Positions 36,272 through 44,535 of a stretch of DNA of 64,000 nucleotides are shown one piece after another. This stretch comes from Mucilaginibacter pineti. GTDB lineage: Bacteria; Bacteroidota; Bacteroidia; Sphingobacteriales; Sphingobacteriaceae. Below the pieces are notes generated by a model. The model worked only from the letters and a program-made list of their open reading frames with translations, made no database searches and was not told the origin of the DNA. Each line of letters starts with the position of its first letter. Within the stretch, counting starts at the first letter, position 1. Where the stretch lies: contig NZ_FNAI01000010.1 in the NCBI RefSeq assembly GCF_900101875.1, positions 62,001-126,000 of the forward strand, given 5' to 3'. The position numbers and the translations under genes are program-made.

Positions 36272-37570
36272 TTATAAATGTTTGGACTTCTTCTTCTTTT
36301 TCTTTGGGCTTTTCCGAAGTTCAAAAGGAAGATAATTACTACTGTATTCAGCTTGCATGAGTTGCTCGATAAGTGTTTTCTCCGCATTGCCTTTCTGTTC
36401 CGGCCCACTACCCTGCGAGGGATCGTTGTGAGGATTATGAGTTTGCTGTTTGTGCTTTTCTTCCTTATTATTGACCTTTTCCCTGATATTGGAAATGATA
36501 TGTGTTTCAGACTGAACTTCATTTTGCCTGCACCTTTCCAATATTGCAGCAGCACTAAATTGTTTTCCAAGGTCGCTTCCGTTAAAAATGCTTTTAGTAC
36601 GATGGTCTATGCAGGTAACACCATAAATAAAGCCGTCCTTGTTACGCCTGAGAACAAGGTCAATGCCTTCCTTTTTCAAAATACCTGCTAGCTTTTCGAT
36701 ACCGGCAACGGAAGTGCGCAAGCATTTATCAATCGTCACCCTGGCCTTGGCTTTATGCTTCTGCCGTTCCACATCGTTACGTAAAAATCGTGCTTCGATA
36801 TCTTTTAATAATGCTTTTTGGTGAAAGGCGCTTGCCTTGATCGGTGTACTTATGGGCTTGCCTTCTTTATTGATTATCCGGTAGGTCAGACCCTTGTTTT
36901 TGTACATACGTGAGTCTTCATCGCCCCGCTGCGCGGTTACATTATAAAGCTGCAACAACGCATTTAGCTCAGCAAGCGATGTGTATTTATAACTATTTAA
37001 CACACTGCTGAGTATAGATGATATGGCCCTTTTAGACGATACCTTACCATATTGTACTACAGCCGGATTAATGGCTTTAGGCTGGAACAATTCTTTTTTA
37101 TGATCCTCCGCTTTGACAAGCCCATACTTAATTTCCATTTCCTTGCGGGCAGGCTCAGAAAGGATTTTGCCGATGTTATTCGTCTCAATCCGGATTCCAT
37201 CATGCCTGACGGTAGTTGTCAAAATATGGACGTGCGGGTGCCCGGAATCGTAGTGCTGATAAAGGAGAAAGGGCTGGTCACCAAAGCCAATTCTATCCAT
37301 ATATTCCTGTGCAAGCTCTTTTAAAAACTCTCTGGAATGCTGTTCTTCCGGTGCGAAATTTAATGAGATATGGATGCAATTACGCTTCACAGCCGGATTA
37401 CGTTCCGCCATTTTCAGCAACATATTCAATCTCATTTTTTCGGTCATATCTTCCAGATCCATTGGGTAGTTTACAGCCATCAGGCAATCTGCAACGCCCT
37501 CCTGCACCTTGCTTTCATTATAAAGGAAAGCGCCCCTGATTGATGTGCCTGAGTTAATTACTGCAACCAT
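36272..37570 (-). CDS. mobB: Relaxase / mobilization nuclease MobB
   Basis: HUH endonuclease that nicks oriT. The metal-binding triad motif is HPHVH at residues 111-115 (DSGHPHVHILTTT), preceded by NCIHISLNF. The catalytic Tyr is probably Tyr17 in GAFLYNESKV, as in the MobP/BmgA-like group, but this is not certain. 432 aa with a charged C-terminal tail. It overlaps mobA by 13 bp and precedes the coupling protein by 15 bp. Confidence 0.92.
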   Translation of the reverse strand: MVAVINSGTSIRGAFLYNESKVQEGVADCLMAVNYPMDLEDMTEKMRLNMLLKMAERNPAVKRNCIHISLNFAPEEQHSREFLKELAQEYMDRIGFGDQPFLLYQHYDSGHPHVHILTTTVRHDGIRIETNNIGKILSEPARKEMEIKYGLVKAEDHKKELFQPKAINPAVVQYGKVSSKRAISSILSSVLNSYKYTSLAELNALLQLYNVTAQRGDEDSRMYKNKGLTYRIINKEGKPISTPIKASAFHQKALLKDIEARFLRNDVERQKHKAKARVTIDKCLRTSVAGIEKLAGILKKEGIDLVLRRNKDGFIYGVTCIDHRTKSIFNGSDLGKQFSAAAILERCRQNEVQSETHIISNIREKVNNKEEKHKQQTHNPHNDPSQGSGPEQKGNAEKTLIEQLMQAEYSSNYLPFELRKSPKKKKKKSKHL

Positions 37571-37950
37571 TGCTCCGTGATTTTATTCATCATTAATTTG
37601 ATTTCCTGAATGCTTGACAGCAATATTTTTCCGCTGTTTCGGTTACTATCCACCCATAGTTTAATCTGCGGCTCATGGTCCAGTGTATGGAGTTTATGAA
37701 TGCTCTGATTGTAGTTATTGGCAATGCCGTTAACCGTTTTGAGTAGTGCGGCAAACTCTGCAATAAGGGCATCAGAACTAAGGTTGCGGTAACCCGCAAT
37801 CATAGGTTTGCCAAGGAGGATAGTTCTTGCATAATTGCTGAATTTCCTTTCTGTGGTCTTTGAAAAAGCCTTTTCAATTTGCAGATGTTCGGCTTCCGAA
37901 AGGCGTAAGTGGAGCCATTTGTTCTTAATGCTTTTGTTCTCTTTCATCAC
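37558..37950 (-). CDS. mobA: Relaxosome accessory protein MobA
   Basis: 130-residue basic protein with an N-terminal ribbon-helix-helix-like segment (WLHLRLSEAEHLQIEKAF), then FSNYARTILLGKP and a helical tail, typical of Bacteroidota plasmid mobilization relaxosome proteins that bind oriT beside the relaxase. It is the first gene of the mob operon, with inverted repeats upstream that may be oriT. Confidence 0.87.
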   Translation of the reverse strand: MMKENKSIKNKWLHLRLSEAEHLQIEKAFSKTTERKFSNYARTILLGKPMIAGYRNLSSDALIAEFAALLKTVNGIANNYNQSIHKLHTLDHEPQIKLWVDSNRNSGKILLSSIQEIKLMMNKITEQWLQ

Positions 37951-37990
37951 TGGTTCTTTTACACGTTTACAATAAAAATTACATCAAGTA

Positions 37991-38043
37991 CTGCCCGCGA
38001 GTTTCGAGTATGGGGCAGCAAAATAGAAAGTGTGACACTTTCT
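37991..38043. other. Candidate origin of transfer (oriT) upstream of mobA
   Basis: Two inverted repeats sit side by side: CTGCCC (37991-37996) / GGGCAG (38013-38018), and the perfect AGAAAGTGT (38025-38033) / ACACTTTCT (38035-38043) around a single base. They lie 41-93 bp upstream of the mobA start. Position directly ahead of relaxosome genes is where oriT is expected; no nick site was verified. Confidence 0.5.
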
Positions 38044-38133
38044 GACATTTAACCAATTTCGGACGGAGCAGGAAATTGGAATAGCTTTAACAACATGTAT
38101 AAAGCCTGTTACCATTTACAGAAAAGCTAGTCG

Positions 38134-39045
38134 TTAAAATCGTAGGCCCCTTTTGTTTTTGAGGGCAGGAGTGATCTTGGTGGCTTGATCTCTAATGAAA
38201 TCATTGAGGTCTTCATGGCCATTATACAAGCTGCTTTTGTCTTGATAAGTAGGATTTAACGAGCAGGCATAATTTGTAAATTTCCGGCCGGCTGCATTAC
38301 CATCCAGAAAAAGGTTTGCCTGTTTGTAACCTTCCATTATTGGCCTTGCTTTCTCAAAAAAAGAAACGCTGTTGAGGATAAGAAAATCAGTCTCTGGCAT
38401 TTTACTATTTTGATGGAGCTTTTGAAAAGAAAGAAAATTAAAAAAGCCCTCAAAAACAGCCAGTTGGGATTGCCCGTTATTTAAATGGGTAAAGCCTTTT
38501 GGGGAACTGCTGCCTTTGAAATATTTGCTTCGTAATTCATAGCCACCCAGATCATTTTTAAAGCCAATGGCAAAATAATCTTTGCCGCCATTATTGTAGC
38601 TGACCTCATTGCAATATTTCTGAATAATCTCTTTGGGGATTGAACGGCTTTCCGCGTACTGCAACAAGGCAAAATTGCTAAGTGGCTTCACGAACGTTAT
38701 AACAATGTGGTTGCTTTCCCCTGGCTGAAAATTTGCTGAACGTTTTTCCGGGACCGGCAAATTAAGATTACTGCTAAGTTTCCGGAGTAATTCCCCAACA
38801 GTGCAATGGTAATACTCCACGGCAAAATCTACCAGCTTACCGCCTTTGCGTTCGCCGTGGTCATACCAGCGATTTAGCTTTCGGTCGACCTTAAAGGATG
38901 GTGTGTTTTCGTCCCTGAAAGGGCTAGTGTACCAATGCTCATTTCCTCTTATTAATTTCGGCTCTAGGCCGATGGTGGCGAGGTAATCCACCATGTCCAT
39001 TTCATTAACTGCCTCGCACGACAGCCTCTTGCACACGTTTTCCAT
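38134..39045 (-). CDS. Element-borne primase (CHC2-like plus Toprim)
   Basis: 303-residue protein with an N-terminal primase zinc-domain fold (WYTSPFRDENTPSFKVDRKLNRWYDHGERKGGKLVDF) that retains the shape but not the CHC2 cysteines, followed by a Toprim domain with LAVFEGFFNFLSF and the degenerate acidic motif FLDGNAAGRKF. Such proteins are common on Bacteroidota mobilizable elements, where they prime the transferred strand. The promoter box at 39071-39078 and a hairpin at the start codon are upstream. Confidence 0.85.
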   Translation of the reverse strand: MENVCKRLSCEAVNEMDMVDYLATIGLEPKLIRGNEHWYTSPFRDENTPSFKVDRKLNRWYDHGERKGGKLVDFAVEYYHCTVGELLRKLSSNLNLPVPEKRSANFQPGESNHIVITFVKPLSNFALLQYAESRSIPKEIIQKYCNEVSYNNGGKDYFAIGFKNDLGGYELRSKYFKGSSSPKGFTHLNNGQSQLAVFEGFFNFLSFQKLHQNSKMPETDFLILNSVSFFEKARPIMEGYKQANLFLDGNAAGRKFTNYACSLNPTYQDKSSLYNGHEDLNDFIRDQATKITPALKNKRGLRF

Positions 39046-39078
39046 CTCACAAATCTTTTTAAATGTGAGACAAAATTA
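39046..39078 (-). promoter_or_regulatory. Promoter and operator-like hairpin of the primase gene
   Basis: On the minus strand TAATTTTG (39078-39071) matches TAnnTTTG. Between it and the ATG lies an inverted repeat, CTCACA (39046-39051) / TGTGAG (39064-39069), which abuts the start codon and could hide the ribosome site or bind a repressor. Confidence 0.5.
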
Positions 39079-39105
39079 GATAGCCTTATCGTAAAAAAGC
39101 CACCT

Positions 39106-39125
39106 CTTTAAATTCTAAAGGGGTG
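39106..39125. repeat. 20-bp shared regulatory repeat, copy 1
   Basis: CTTTAAATTCTAAAGGGGTG, identical to 43692-43711. The core TTTAAATTCTAAA is palindromic. Copy 1 lies between the divergent primase (minus) and CFI-box (plus) genes, 28 bp upstream of the primase promoter box. Confidence 0.65.
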
Positions 39126-39255
39126 GGCATTTGCTGGGGGAGCAACCGGCAATTGGAATAATTCAAGAATCAACATCCTAAAATTTAATGAGTTGATAAA
39201 CTTCTAATGGTTTGGGTTGTATTATGAACACAACATAAACCAACGAACACCACTC

Positions 39256-39918
39256 ATGACAATTAGCAAAGAGATAGAGCAGCAGATTGAATTACTGCTA
39301 TCACAAAATAGAAAACTTGAAGCCGTTAAGTTAGTAGTAGATACAACACATTGCGGCTTGAAAGATGCCAAAGAATTTGTAGATAATTTTAAATCGGAAG
39401 GTTTTTTCGACTCTACTAAACCTGCATCAAAACGCGATATAGATTCCGAATTGCTAAAGTTGCTTGCCGACGGTAATAAACTGTCTGCCGTAAAACTTTA
39501 TAAAGAAGCTACCGGCCTGGGTTTGGCTGAAAGTAAAGACTATGTTGAGAATTTGCAGGCACGCGGTTTTAAATCCGCCTCCGATCCGTTAGCGCCTCCA
39601 ACCTGGGCTTCCTCATCCAAGAAACGAGATACCCAAATTGATGAGCTGGTCATGGATCAAAATGCTAAGACAAAATCCGGATGTTTTATTGCTACTGCTT
39701 GTTATGGGGATTATGATGCTGCGGAGGTTTTAGTTTTAAGAAAGTTCAGAGACGAGCGGTTAATGCAGTCATTTGCCGGAAAGGTTTTTGTGCAGTTCTA
39801 TTACGCTATCTCACCTTTCCTCGCGAAGCAAATAGACAAATCGGATGCTCTAAAAAAATACATCCGAAATGGAATTTTGAATCCCATCATTGCCAGGCTA
39901 CAGCAATCAGAAAAATAA
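39256..39918 (+). CDS. CFI-box C-terminal domain protein with two L7/L12-like repeats
   Basis: 220 residues when started at 39256 (MTISKEIEQQIELLL), the in-frame Met after the hydrophilic extension. Two repeats of about 45 aa (QNRKLEAVKLVVDTTHCGLKDAKEFVDNF and DGNKLSAVKLYKEATGLGLAESKDYVENL) resemble the ribosomal L7/L12 C-terminal fold used as a small protein-binding module. The tail has CFIATACYGDYDAAEVLVLRKFRD, the CFI-box, then a hydrophobic segment (FVQFYYAISPFLAKQI), suggesting membrane association. Function of the CFI-box is unknown. Confidence 0.8.
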   Translation: MTISKEIEQQIELLLSQNRKLEAVKLVVDTTHCGLKDAKEFVDNFKSEGFFDSTKPASKRDIDSELLKLLADGNKLSAVKLYKEATGLGLAESKDYVENLQARGFKSASDPLAPPTWASSSKKRDTQIDELVMDQNAKTKSGCFIATACYGDYDAAEVLVLRKFRDERLMQSFAGKVFVQFYYAISPFLAKQIDKSDALKKYIRNGILNPIIARLQQSEK

Positions 39919-39998
39919 AGCGTGCTGTATAGGTCTAATAAATCTAAGTAATAAATTTCAAAAAAACTTTAGGGTAATAACCGAAACAACTCACATCA

Positions 39999-41051
39999 AT
40001 GAAAAAATGGAAATGGTATGTACTAGGAGTTTTAGGGATCTCTATACTCGCCATCGCTTATTCACTTTCGGACTTCTCTCTGATGAATATTTTGCCAAAG
40101 GGATCGCTGCCTGAAAAATATAAGTCCTATAGGGAGATTGCAGAAGGATTTGCTTCAAAAGAATTTCAAGTCTCTCTGCTTTTTAGCTCCGACAATGAAA
40201 TGCGCCTAGGAGATTTTCCACCCATTTTTAACGCAGCAAAAAATACCGTCATTGTTGCCAGGCAAACGGAAATTAAAAAAGGGGATAATACAGAATTGCA
40301 CAAAACATTTCTAAAGCTGGATGCCAATGGAGAACTGGTAGATTCCCTGACATACAATAAAGACTGGCCGATGGATTGGGGTGGATACTTAATTACACCA
40401 AAAGGTTATTGTAGCTGGATACTCGACGGTAATAAAGAAGTGTTTCCCTATGCAGAAGAAAATGGTTCGCTCACTGATGACAGTACCAAGATTTCTAAAA
40501 GGTTCCTTTATCTCTATCAGGCATCCGAATTTGTTTATTACTACAATCATTGGGATATGGATGATCCCCGTTTGCAAAAATTAGAAGTAGATAAAGCACT
40601 TTTTTATTTTAACGGAAAATGGGTAGCCTTATACGGAAAGAACCTAAGTGACCTTTCCGTTCAAGGTTATAAAATAAAAGGAAAATCCCCGGTAGGTGAT
40701 ATGGTCAACAGGATTGATAATACGAATCTGGACAAACGGAATCCTTTTATCTACATGGAGCATTTCCAGAAAGAATATTATCGGAAAAGTCATGGCCCCT
40801 CTTTTGGCAGTCCTACGGGTAATTCAAGCCCAGACAGATGGGAAGGTACGGGTTATTTTGATCTTATACTTAAAAAAGACACCCTTCATTTCAAACAGGA
40901 TATCACAAAGGATGAGGACTGGCACTCGGCAAATATGTCGCCTTTCAGCCCTCCAGTTTACCTCTATTATTTCACTAACAGTCAGATAAATTTCGGTTTG
41001 TTCGCCAACGACAATTTCCGGCTTTATTCGATAAAAAAAGGAAGGAAATAA
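39999..41051 (+). CDS. Membrane-anchored or exported protein of unknown function
   Basis: 350 residues with one N-terminal hydrophobic segment (WYVLGVLGISILAIAYSL, about 6-23) and a long beta-rich soluble part containing several Trp/Tyr-rich strands (KDWPMDWGGYLITPKG). No domain was recognised. It starts 80 bp after the CFI-box gene. Confidence 0.7.
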   Translation: MKKWKWYVLGVLGISILAIAYSLSDFSLMNILPKGSLPEKYKSYREIAEGFASKEFQVSLLFSSDNEMRLGDFPPIFNAAKNTVIVARQTEIKKGDNTELHKTFLKLDANGELVDSLTYNKDWPMDWGGYLITPKGYCSWILDGNKEVFPYAEENGSLTDDSTKISKRFLYLYQASEFVYYYNHWDMDDPRLQKLEVDKALFYFNGKWVALYGKNLSDLSVQGYKIKGKSPVGDMVNRIDNTNLDKRNPFIYMEHFQKEYYRKSHGPSFGSPTGNSSPDRWEGTGYFDLILKKDTLHFKQDITKDEDWHSANMSPFSPPVYLYYFTNSQINFGLFANDNFRLYSIKKGRK

Positions 41052-41113
41052 CTTAGCCTCCCGACCTTTATTTAAAAGAACCGTACCATTCTAAATAGGG
41101 GTAATCCCATAAA

Positions 41114-42601
41114 TCAATATGGTAATCTAAACCAAAAAGTACTGCCCTTACCCGGTTCGCTTTCTGCCCATATTTTACCGTTATGCCTTGTTACGATCTC
41201 GTGACACAGATAAAGTCCGATGCCAAGCCCGGAAACTTTGGCATTGTCATCATCAACACGGTAATACCTTGAAAAAATATGTTCCAGTTTTTCACTTGCT
41301 ATACCAATGCCATAATCTTTTACGCCCAGCTTGACACCATGTTCATCAGCAGTTATATAAACTTCAATTTGGTAACTATCCGGGGCATACCTGATCGCGT
41401 TGGTCAGTAAGTTTATGATGACCTGTTCGATCCGGTGCGCATCACCTTTAATAATGCATTCTGAAATAGTAGAATGAAGCGTTATGCTATGGGCTGTATT
41501 GGTATGGGATATCAAACCGACCGCATCTTTGGCAACGTTACAAATATTAAAATCCTCAGCAGCAAAATGCAATTTACCAGCTTCTATTTTTGAAACGTCC
41601 AGTAACTCATCCACCAAGGAAGTAAGTTTTTTTAGCTGTTGTTGTGCCCTCTGTAAAAAGTCTTTTGGCTTTTCTTGGGATAAGTGCAGTTCCAGTAGCT
41701 GCAGGTATCCGTTAATACTTGTCAAGGGCGTTTTTAATTCATGGCTTGCAAGTGCTATAAACTCATCCTTTTTGGCATTCAATTCTTTCAGATGTTCATA
41801 TAGCTTTCCAATTTCTTGTTGCGATGTTTGTTCTTTACTAATATCGCGGGCAATTTTTGATGCACCAATAATTTTGCCTTTATCATCAGTTACGGGAGAA
41901 ACTGATAAAGATATGGGGATTAGACTGCCATTTTTCGCAAGTCTTAATGTTTGAAAATGATCGATCTTATTACCTTTTCTTACTTCCCCAATGATAAAGG
42001 TTTCTTCGTTAAGACGGTCGGCAGGAATAATTAGTGAGATATGTTTACCCACCGCTTCCGCTTCGGTATGACCGAACATCTTTACTGCTGCCTTGTTCCA
42101 ACTGGTAATGATGCCATCCAACGTTTTGCTCAGGATGGTATCATCGGAACTGTCTACAATAGCGGCTAAAACACCATCTCTTTCAGCGGCTATTTTTTGA
42201 TCAGAAATATCCCTTGCAATTTTGGAAGCACCAATAATCTTGCCCTCGCTATTATGGATAGGAGATACGGTCAATGAGATGGGTACCATAGTCCCATTTT
42301 TTGCCTGCCGAACTGTTTCAAAATGAACGACTTTTTCTCCTTTGGCTACCTGTCCGATAATAAAAGCTTCTTCGTCCAAACGCTCAGGCGGAATGATTAG
42401 CGTTATATGCTGACCAATGGCTTCCCTTTCCGTGTAACCAAACATCCGTTCGGCAGCAGGATTCCAGCTGGTAATAATACCCTCCAATGTCTTGCTGATG
42501 ATGGTGTCATCTGTCGATGCTATAATTGCAGCAAGCATCGCGTGCTTTTCCTCGAATGGGTCTAATGCACCTAATTGCGGGAGTTTGGCATCGTCCTTCA
42601 T
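41114..42601 (-). CDS. Soluble PAS-PAS sensor histidine kinase
   Basis: 495 residues. Two PAS domains (about 20-135 and 143-257), each followed by a PAC block ending SKIARDIS, are nearly identical in sequence and so a recent internal duplication. HisKA has the phospho-acceptor His287 in ASHELKTPLTSINGYL, and the HATPase domain has NLLTNAIRYAP (N box), DYGIGIASEKL (G1) and GLGIGLYLCHEIV (G2). No transmembrane segment, so it senses a cytosolic signal. No response regulator is adjacent. Confidence 0.93.
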   Translation of the reverse strand: MKDDAKLPQLGALDPFEEKHAMLAAIIASTDDTIISKTLEGIITSWNPAAERMFGYTEREAIGQHITLIIPPERLDEEAFIIGQVAKGEKVVHFETVRQAKNGTMVPISLTVSPIHNSEGKIIGASKIARDISDQKIAAERDGVLAAIVDSSDDTILSKTLDGIITSWNKAAVKMFGHTEAEAVGKHISLIIPADRLNEETFIIGEVRKGNKIDHFQTLRLAKNGSLIPISLSVSPVTDDKGKIIGASKIARDISKEQTSQQEIGKLYEHLKELNAKKDEFIALASHELKTPLTSINGYLQLLELHLSQEKPKDFLQRAQQQLKKLTSLVDELLDVSKIEAGKLHFAAEDFNICNVAKDAVGLISHTNTAHSITLHSTISECIIKGDAHRIEQVIINLLTNAIRYAPDSYQIEVYITADEHGVKLGVKDYGIGIASEKLEHIFSRYYRVDDDNAKVSGLGIGLYLCHEIVTRHNGKIWAESEPGKGSTFWFRLPY

Positions 42602-42679
42602 GCAGTAAAATTAACTAATAATACTTCTAATTGTTGTAAGCTTTTTTCAAAGGCAATGAGTAATTTAAATACCTAGTAA

Positions 42680-43576
42680 TTATACTTTATTCCTATTGAA
42701 TGGCTCAACATGGATCAAAACATCCTTGACGCTTAGGCCACTGTTTAATAAACTGTCTTTTACCTGATGAGCTATCGCATGTCCTTCAGCAACTGATAAA
42801 TCTGCTGCAACCTGGATGTGGAGATCTACAAAATATTCGAAGCCCATTTTCCGGATATAACATTTTTCAACTGCTTCCACATGAGCGATACCGGATGCTA
42901 AAATCCTTACTTTATCAACCATTTCTGTGGAAGGAGCTGCATCCATAATTTCGGCCAGTCCCGGTCGCATTAATTGTATGGCATTATACATGATTAACAC
43001 AGAGGCAATAAGTGCAGCCCAATCATCCGCTCCTTCGTATCCTTTTCCGCCTATCAGGGCTATGATAATTCCAATGAGTGCAGCAATAGAGGTAATGGCG
43101 TCGCTTCGGTGATGATAAGCATCAGCCTTAACCGCGTTGCTCTTGATTTCCTTTCCTACTTTAAGCACATAGCGGAACATGGTTTCTTTAATAATGATGA
43201 CTACAAAAAGTACAGCAAGTGTGAATTTTTTAGGAAGCGTATGCGGTGTACGAATAAATTCAATTGCATGCCAACCAATCCATATGGCCGCCGCCATCAA
43301 AAACATGGATATTACGATTGATACAAGTGGCTCAGCTTTTCCATGGCCGTAAGGATGGTCAGCATCTGCGGGCTTCATTGCTATTCTTAACCCGATCCAT
43401 AACAAAGCGGAACTGAATACATCAGCTCCCGTTTCTGTTGCGTCGGCAATCAATGCATAGGAATGCCCAAGATAGCCGCTGATGGCTTTCAGGAAAACAA
43501 GAACCAGGCTAATCGCTATACCTAATTGAGTTGTTCTGATCGCCCTTTCTGAAGGATGTAAATCAATGCTTGCCAT
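42680..43576 (-). CDS. Cation diffusion facilitator (CDF) family metal transporter
   Basis: 298 residues from 43576 (MASIDLHPSERAIRTTQLGI), preferred over the frame-opening Met at 43672 since the extension is not family-like. Six membrane segments with metal-site motifs LIADATETGADVFSS in TM2 and AYHHRSDAITS in TM5, DADHPYGHGKAEP in the loop, and a C-terminal cytosolic metal-binding domain (VRILASGIAHVEAVEKCYIRKMG). It exports divalent metals such as Zn or Cd by proton antiport; metal unknown. Confidence 0.92.
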   Translation of the reverse strand: MASIDLHPSERAIRTTQLGIAISLVLVFLKAISGYLGHSYALIADATETGADVFSSALLWIGLRIAMKPADADHPYGHGKAEPLVSIVISMFLMAAAIWIGWHAIEFIRTPHTLPKKFTLAVLFVVIIIKETMFRYVLKVGKEIKSNAVKADAYHHRSDAITSIAALIGIIIALIGGKGYEGADDWAALIASVLIMYNAIQLMRPGLAEIMDAAPSTEMVDKVRILASGIAHVEAVEKCYIRKMGFEYFVDLHIQVAADLSVAEGHAIAHQVKDSLLNSGLSVKDVLIHVEPFNRNKV

Positions 43577-43687
43577 TAGCCTTATTTTTTGGTTTAAAAG
43601 GTGACAAAGGTACTGTAAACAGGCTAAGTAAGAAACAAATTGTCGTCTTGAAACAACCATATCTAATATCATTTTAATTGCGGCTTT

Positions 43688-43711
43688 ACCCCTTTAAATT
43701 CTAAAGGGGTG
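43688..43711. repeat. 20-bp shared regulatory repeat, copy 2
   Basis: CTTTAAATTCTAAAGGGGTG at 43692-43711 is identical to the copy at 39106-39125. Here the flanks complete a perfect inverted repeat ACCCCTTTA / TAAAGGGGT (43688-43710). It lies between the divergent CDF gene and the small gene at 43774, 19 bp upstream of a TAATTTTG box (43730-43737). Confidence 0.65.
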
Positions 43712-43729
43712 AAATTCGTCCGTCTGCAT

Positions 43730-43737
43730 TAATTTTG
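43730..43737 (+). promoter_or_regulatory. -7 box TAATTTTG for the 43774 gene
   Basis: Exact match to TAnnTTTG, 36 bp upstream of the ATG at 43774, with the palindromic repeat placed just upstream where a regulator would contact RNA polymerase. Confidence 0.5.
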
Positions 43738-43773
43738 ATTCTTGTTTAGTGTTAACGATTAAAGTGCAGAAAG

Positions 43774-44067
43774 ATGAACAACAACAACGAAATGGTAAAG
43801 ATGTATGAAACCATGCTGAGCTTACCAAGTATGGATGAAACCGTGAAGTTTAGCCAGGGCATCCAAAGGAAACAGGTTTTACTTTTAAGCCTGATGATTG
43901 AAAAAGGGCTTGGCAGTGATAGCCCTGAAATTAAAGATCTCTTGGCTGCCATGCCGGAAAGTACTGTTGGCGAGCTTAAAAATCTTTCGGCTGAGTACCT
44001 GCAAAAAGCGGGGTTGACGGAGCTGAATGAAAAGCTAAAATTATTTGCCGGAACGAATAAGAGCTAG
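43774..44067 (+). CDS. Small helical protein of unknown function
   Basis: 97 residues, hydrophilic and helical, no cysteine, no signal (MNNNNEMVKMYETMLSLPSMDETVKFSQGIQRKQVLLLSLMIEKGL). A strong terminator follows within 30 bp, so it is a single-gene unit. No family was recognised. Confidence 0.65.
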   Translation: MNNNNEMVKMYETMLSLPSMDETVKFSQGIQRKQVLLLSLMIEKGLGSDSPEIKDLLAAMPESTVGELKNLSAEYLQKAGLTELNEKLKLFAGTNKS

Positions 44068-44093
44068 TCGTTTCGATTCAAAATCGTGCAAAC

Positions 44094-44123
44094 AAAAGGG
44101 GCTGTCCAAAGACAGCCCCTTTT
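44094..44123. terminator. Bidirectional terminator
   Basis: Perfect stem AAAAGGGGCTGTC (44094-44106) / GACAGCCCCTTTT (44111-44123) with loop CAAA. It serves the 43774 gene and the convergent His-rich gene. Confidence 0.88.
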
Positions 44124-44136
44124 CTGATAGTTGTAA

Positions 44137-44355
44137 TTATTTTTTTGCAGTTGCACTCTTAGTAGCATGCTTTTTGGCAGCTTCTTTGGAGTTAGTACGT
44201 GCATGTTCAGCATGTCCTTCTGCTTCATGTGCATGAGTAGCTGCTTTTTCATCATTACCTTCAGTATGCTCTTTATGGGCATTACGATGGCTTTTTGCTG
44301 CTGCTTCATGATGGTTAGCCGCTTCTTCGTGGTGGCTGTGTTTTGTATTTGGCAT
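44137..44355 (-). CDS. Small His/Ala/Lys-rich protein
   Basis: 72 residues dominated by His, Ala, Glu and Lys in heptad-like repeats (HHEEAANHHEAAAKSHRNAHKEH), C-terminal AAKKHATKSATAKK. It looks like a helical, highly charged cytosolic protein of the sort often conserved in Bacteroidota; metal binding through the His clusters is possible. The opposite and other frames have weaker ORFs and were not called. Confidence 0.65.
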   Translation of the reverse strand: MPNTKHSHHEEAANHHEAAAKSHRNAHKEHTEGNDEKAATHAHEAEGHAEHARTNSKEAAKKHATKSATAKK

Positions 44356-44535
44356 TGTAAAAGATTTAGTTAGAATAGTAACACAATACCTGATCTTTAG
44401 TTGAAATGTGGTTTGTTATTAACAAGCTAATTTTAGAACGGCCAGTGATTGGTTATAGGTGTAACCAACAACAATAAAATAATAAGCTTATAGGAGGTTA
44501 TCAATTTTTCCGCTGAAGCAGTAGCTTCTTTGTGA

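Noticed and set aside
44064-44309. 81-codon minus frame overlapping the His-rich gene
   Set aside because: Alternative frame of a repetitive gene; runs across the terminator at 44094-44123.
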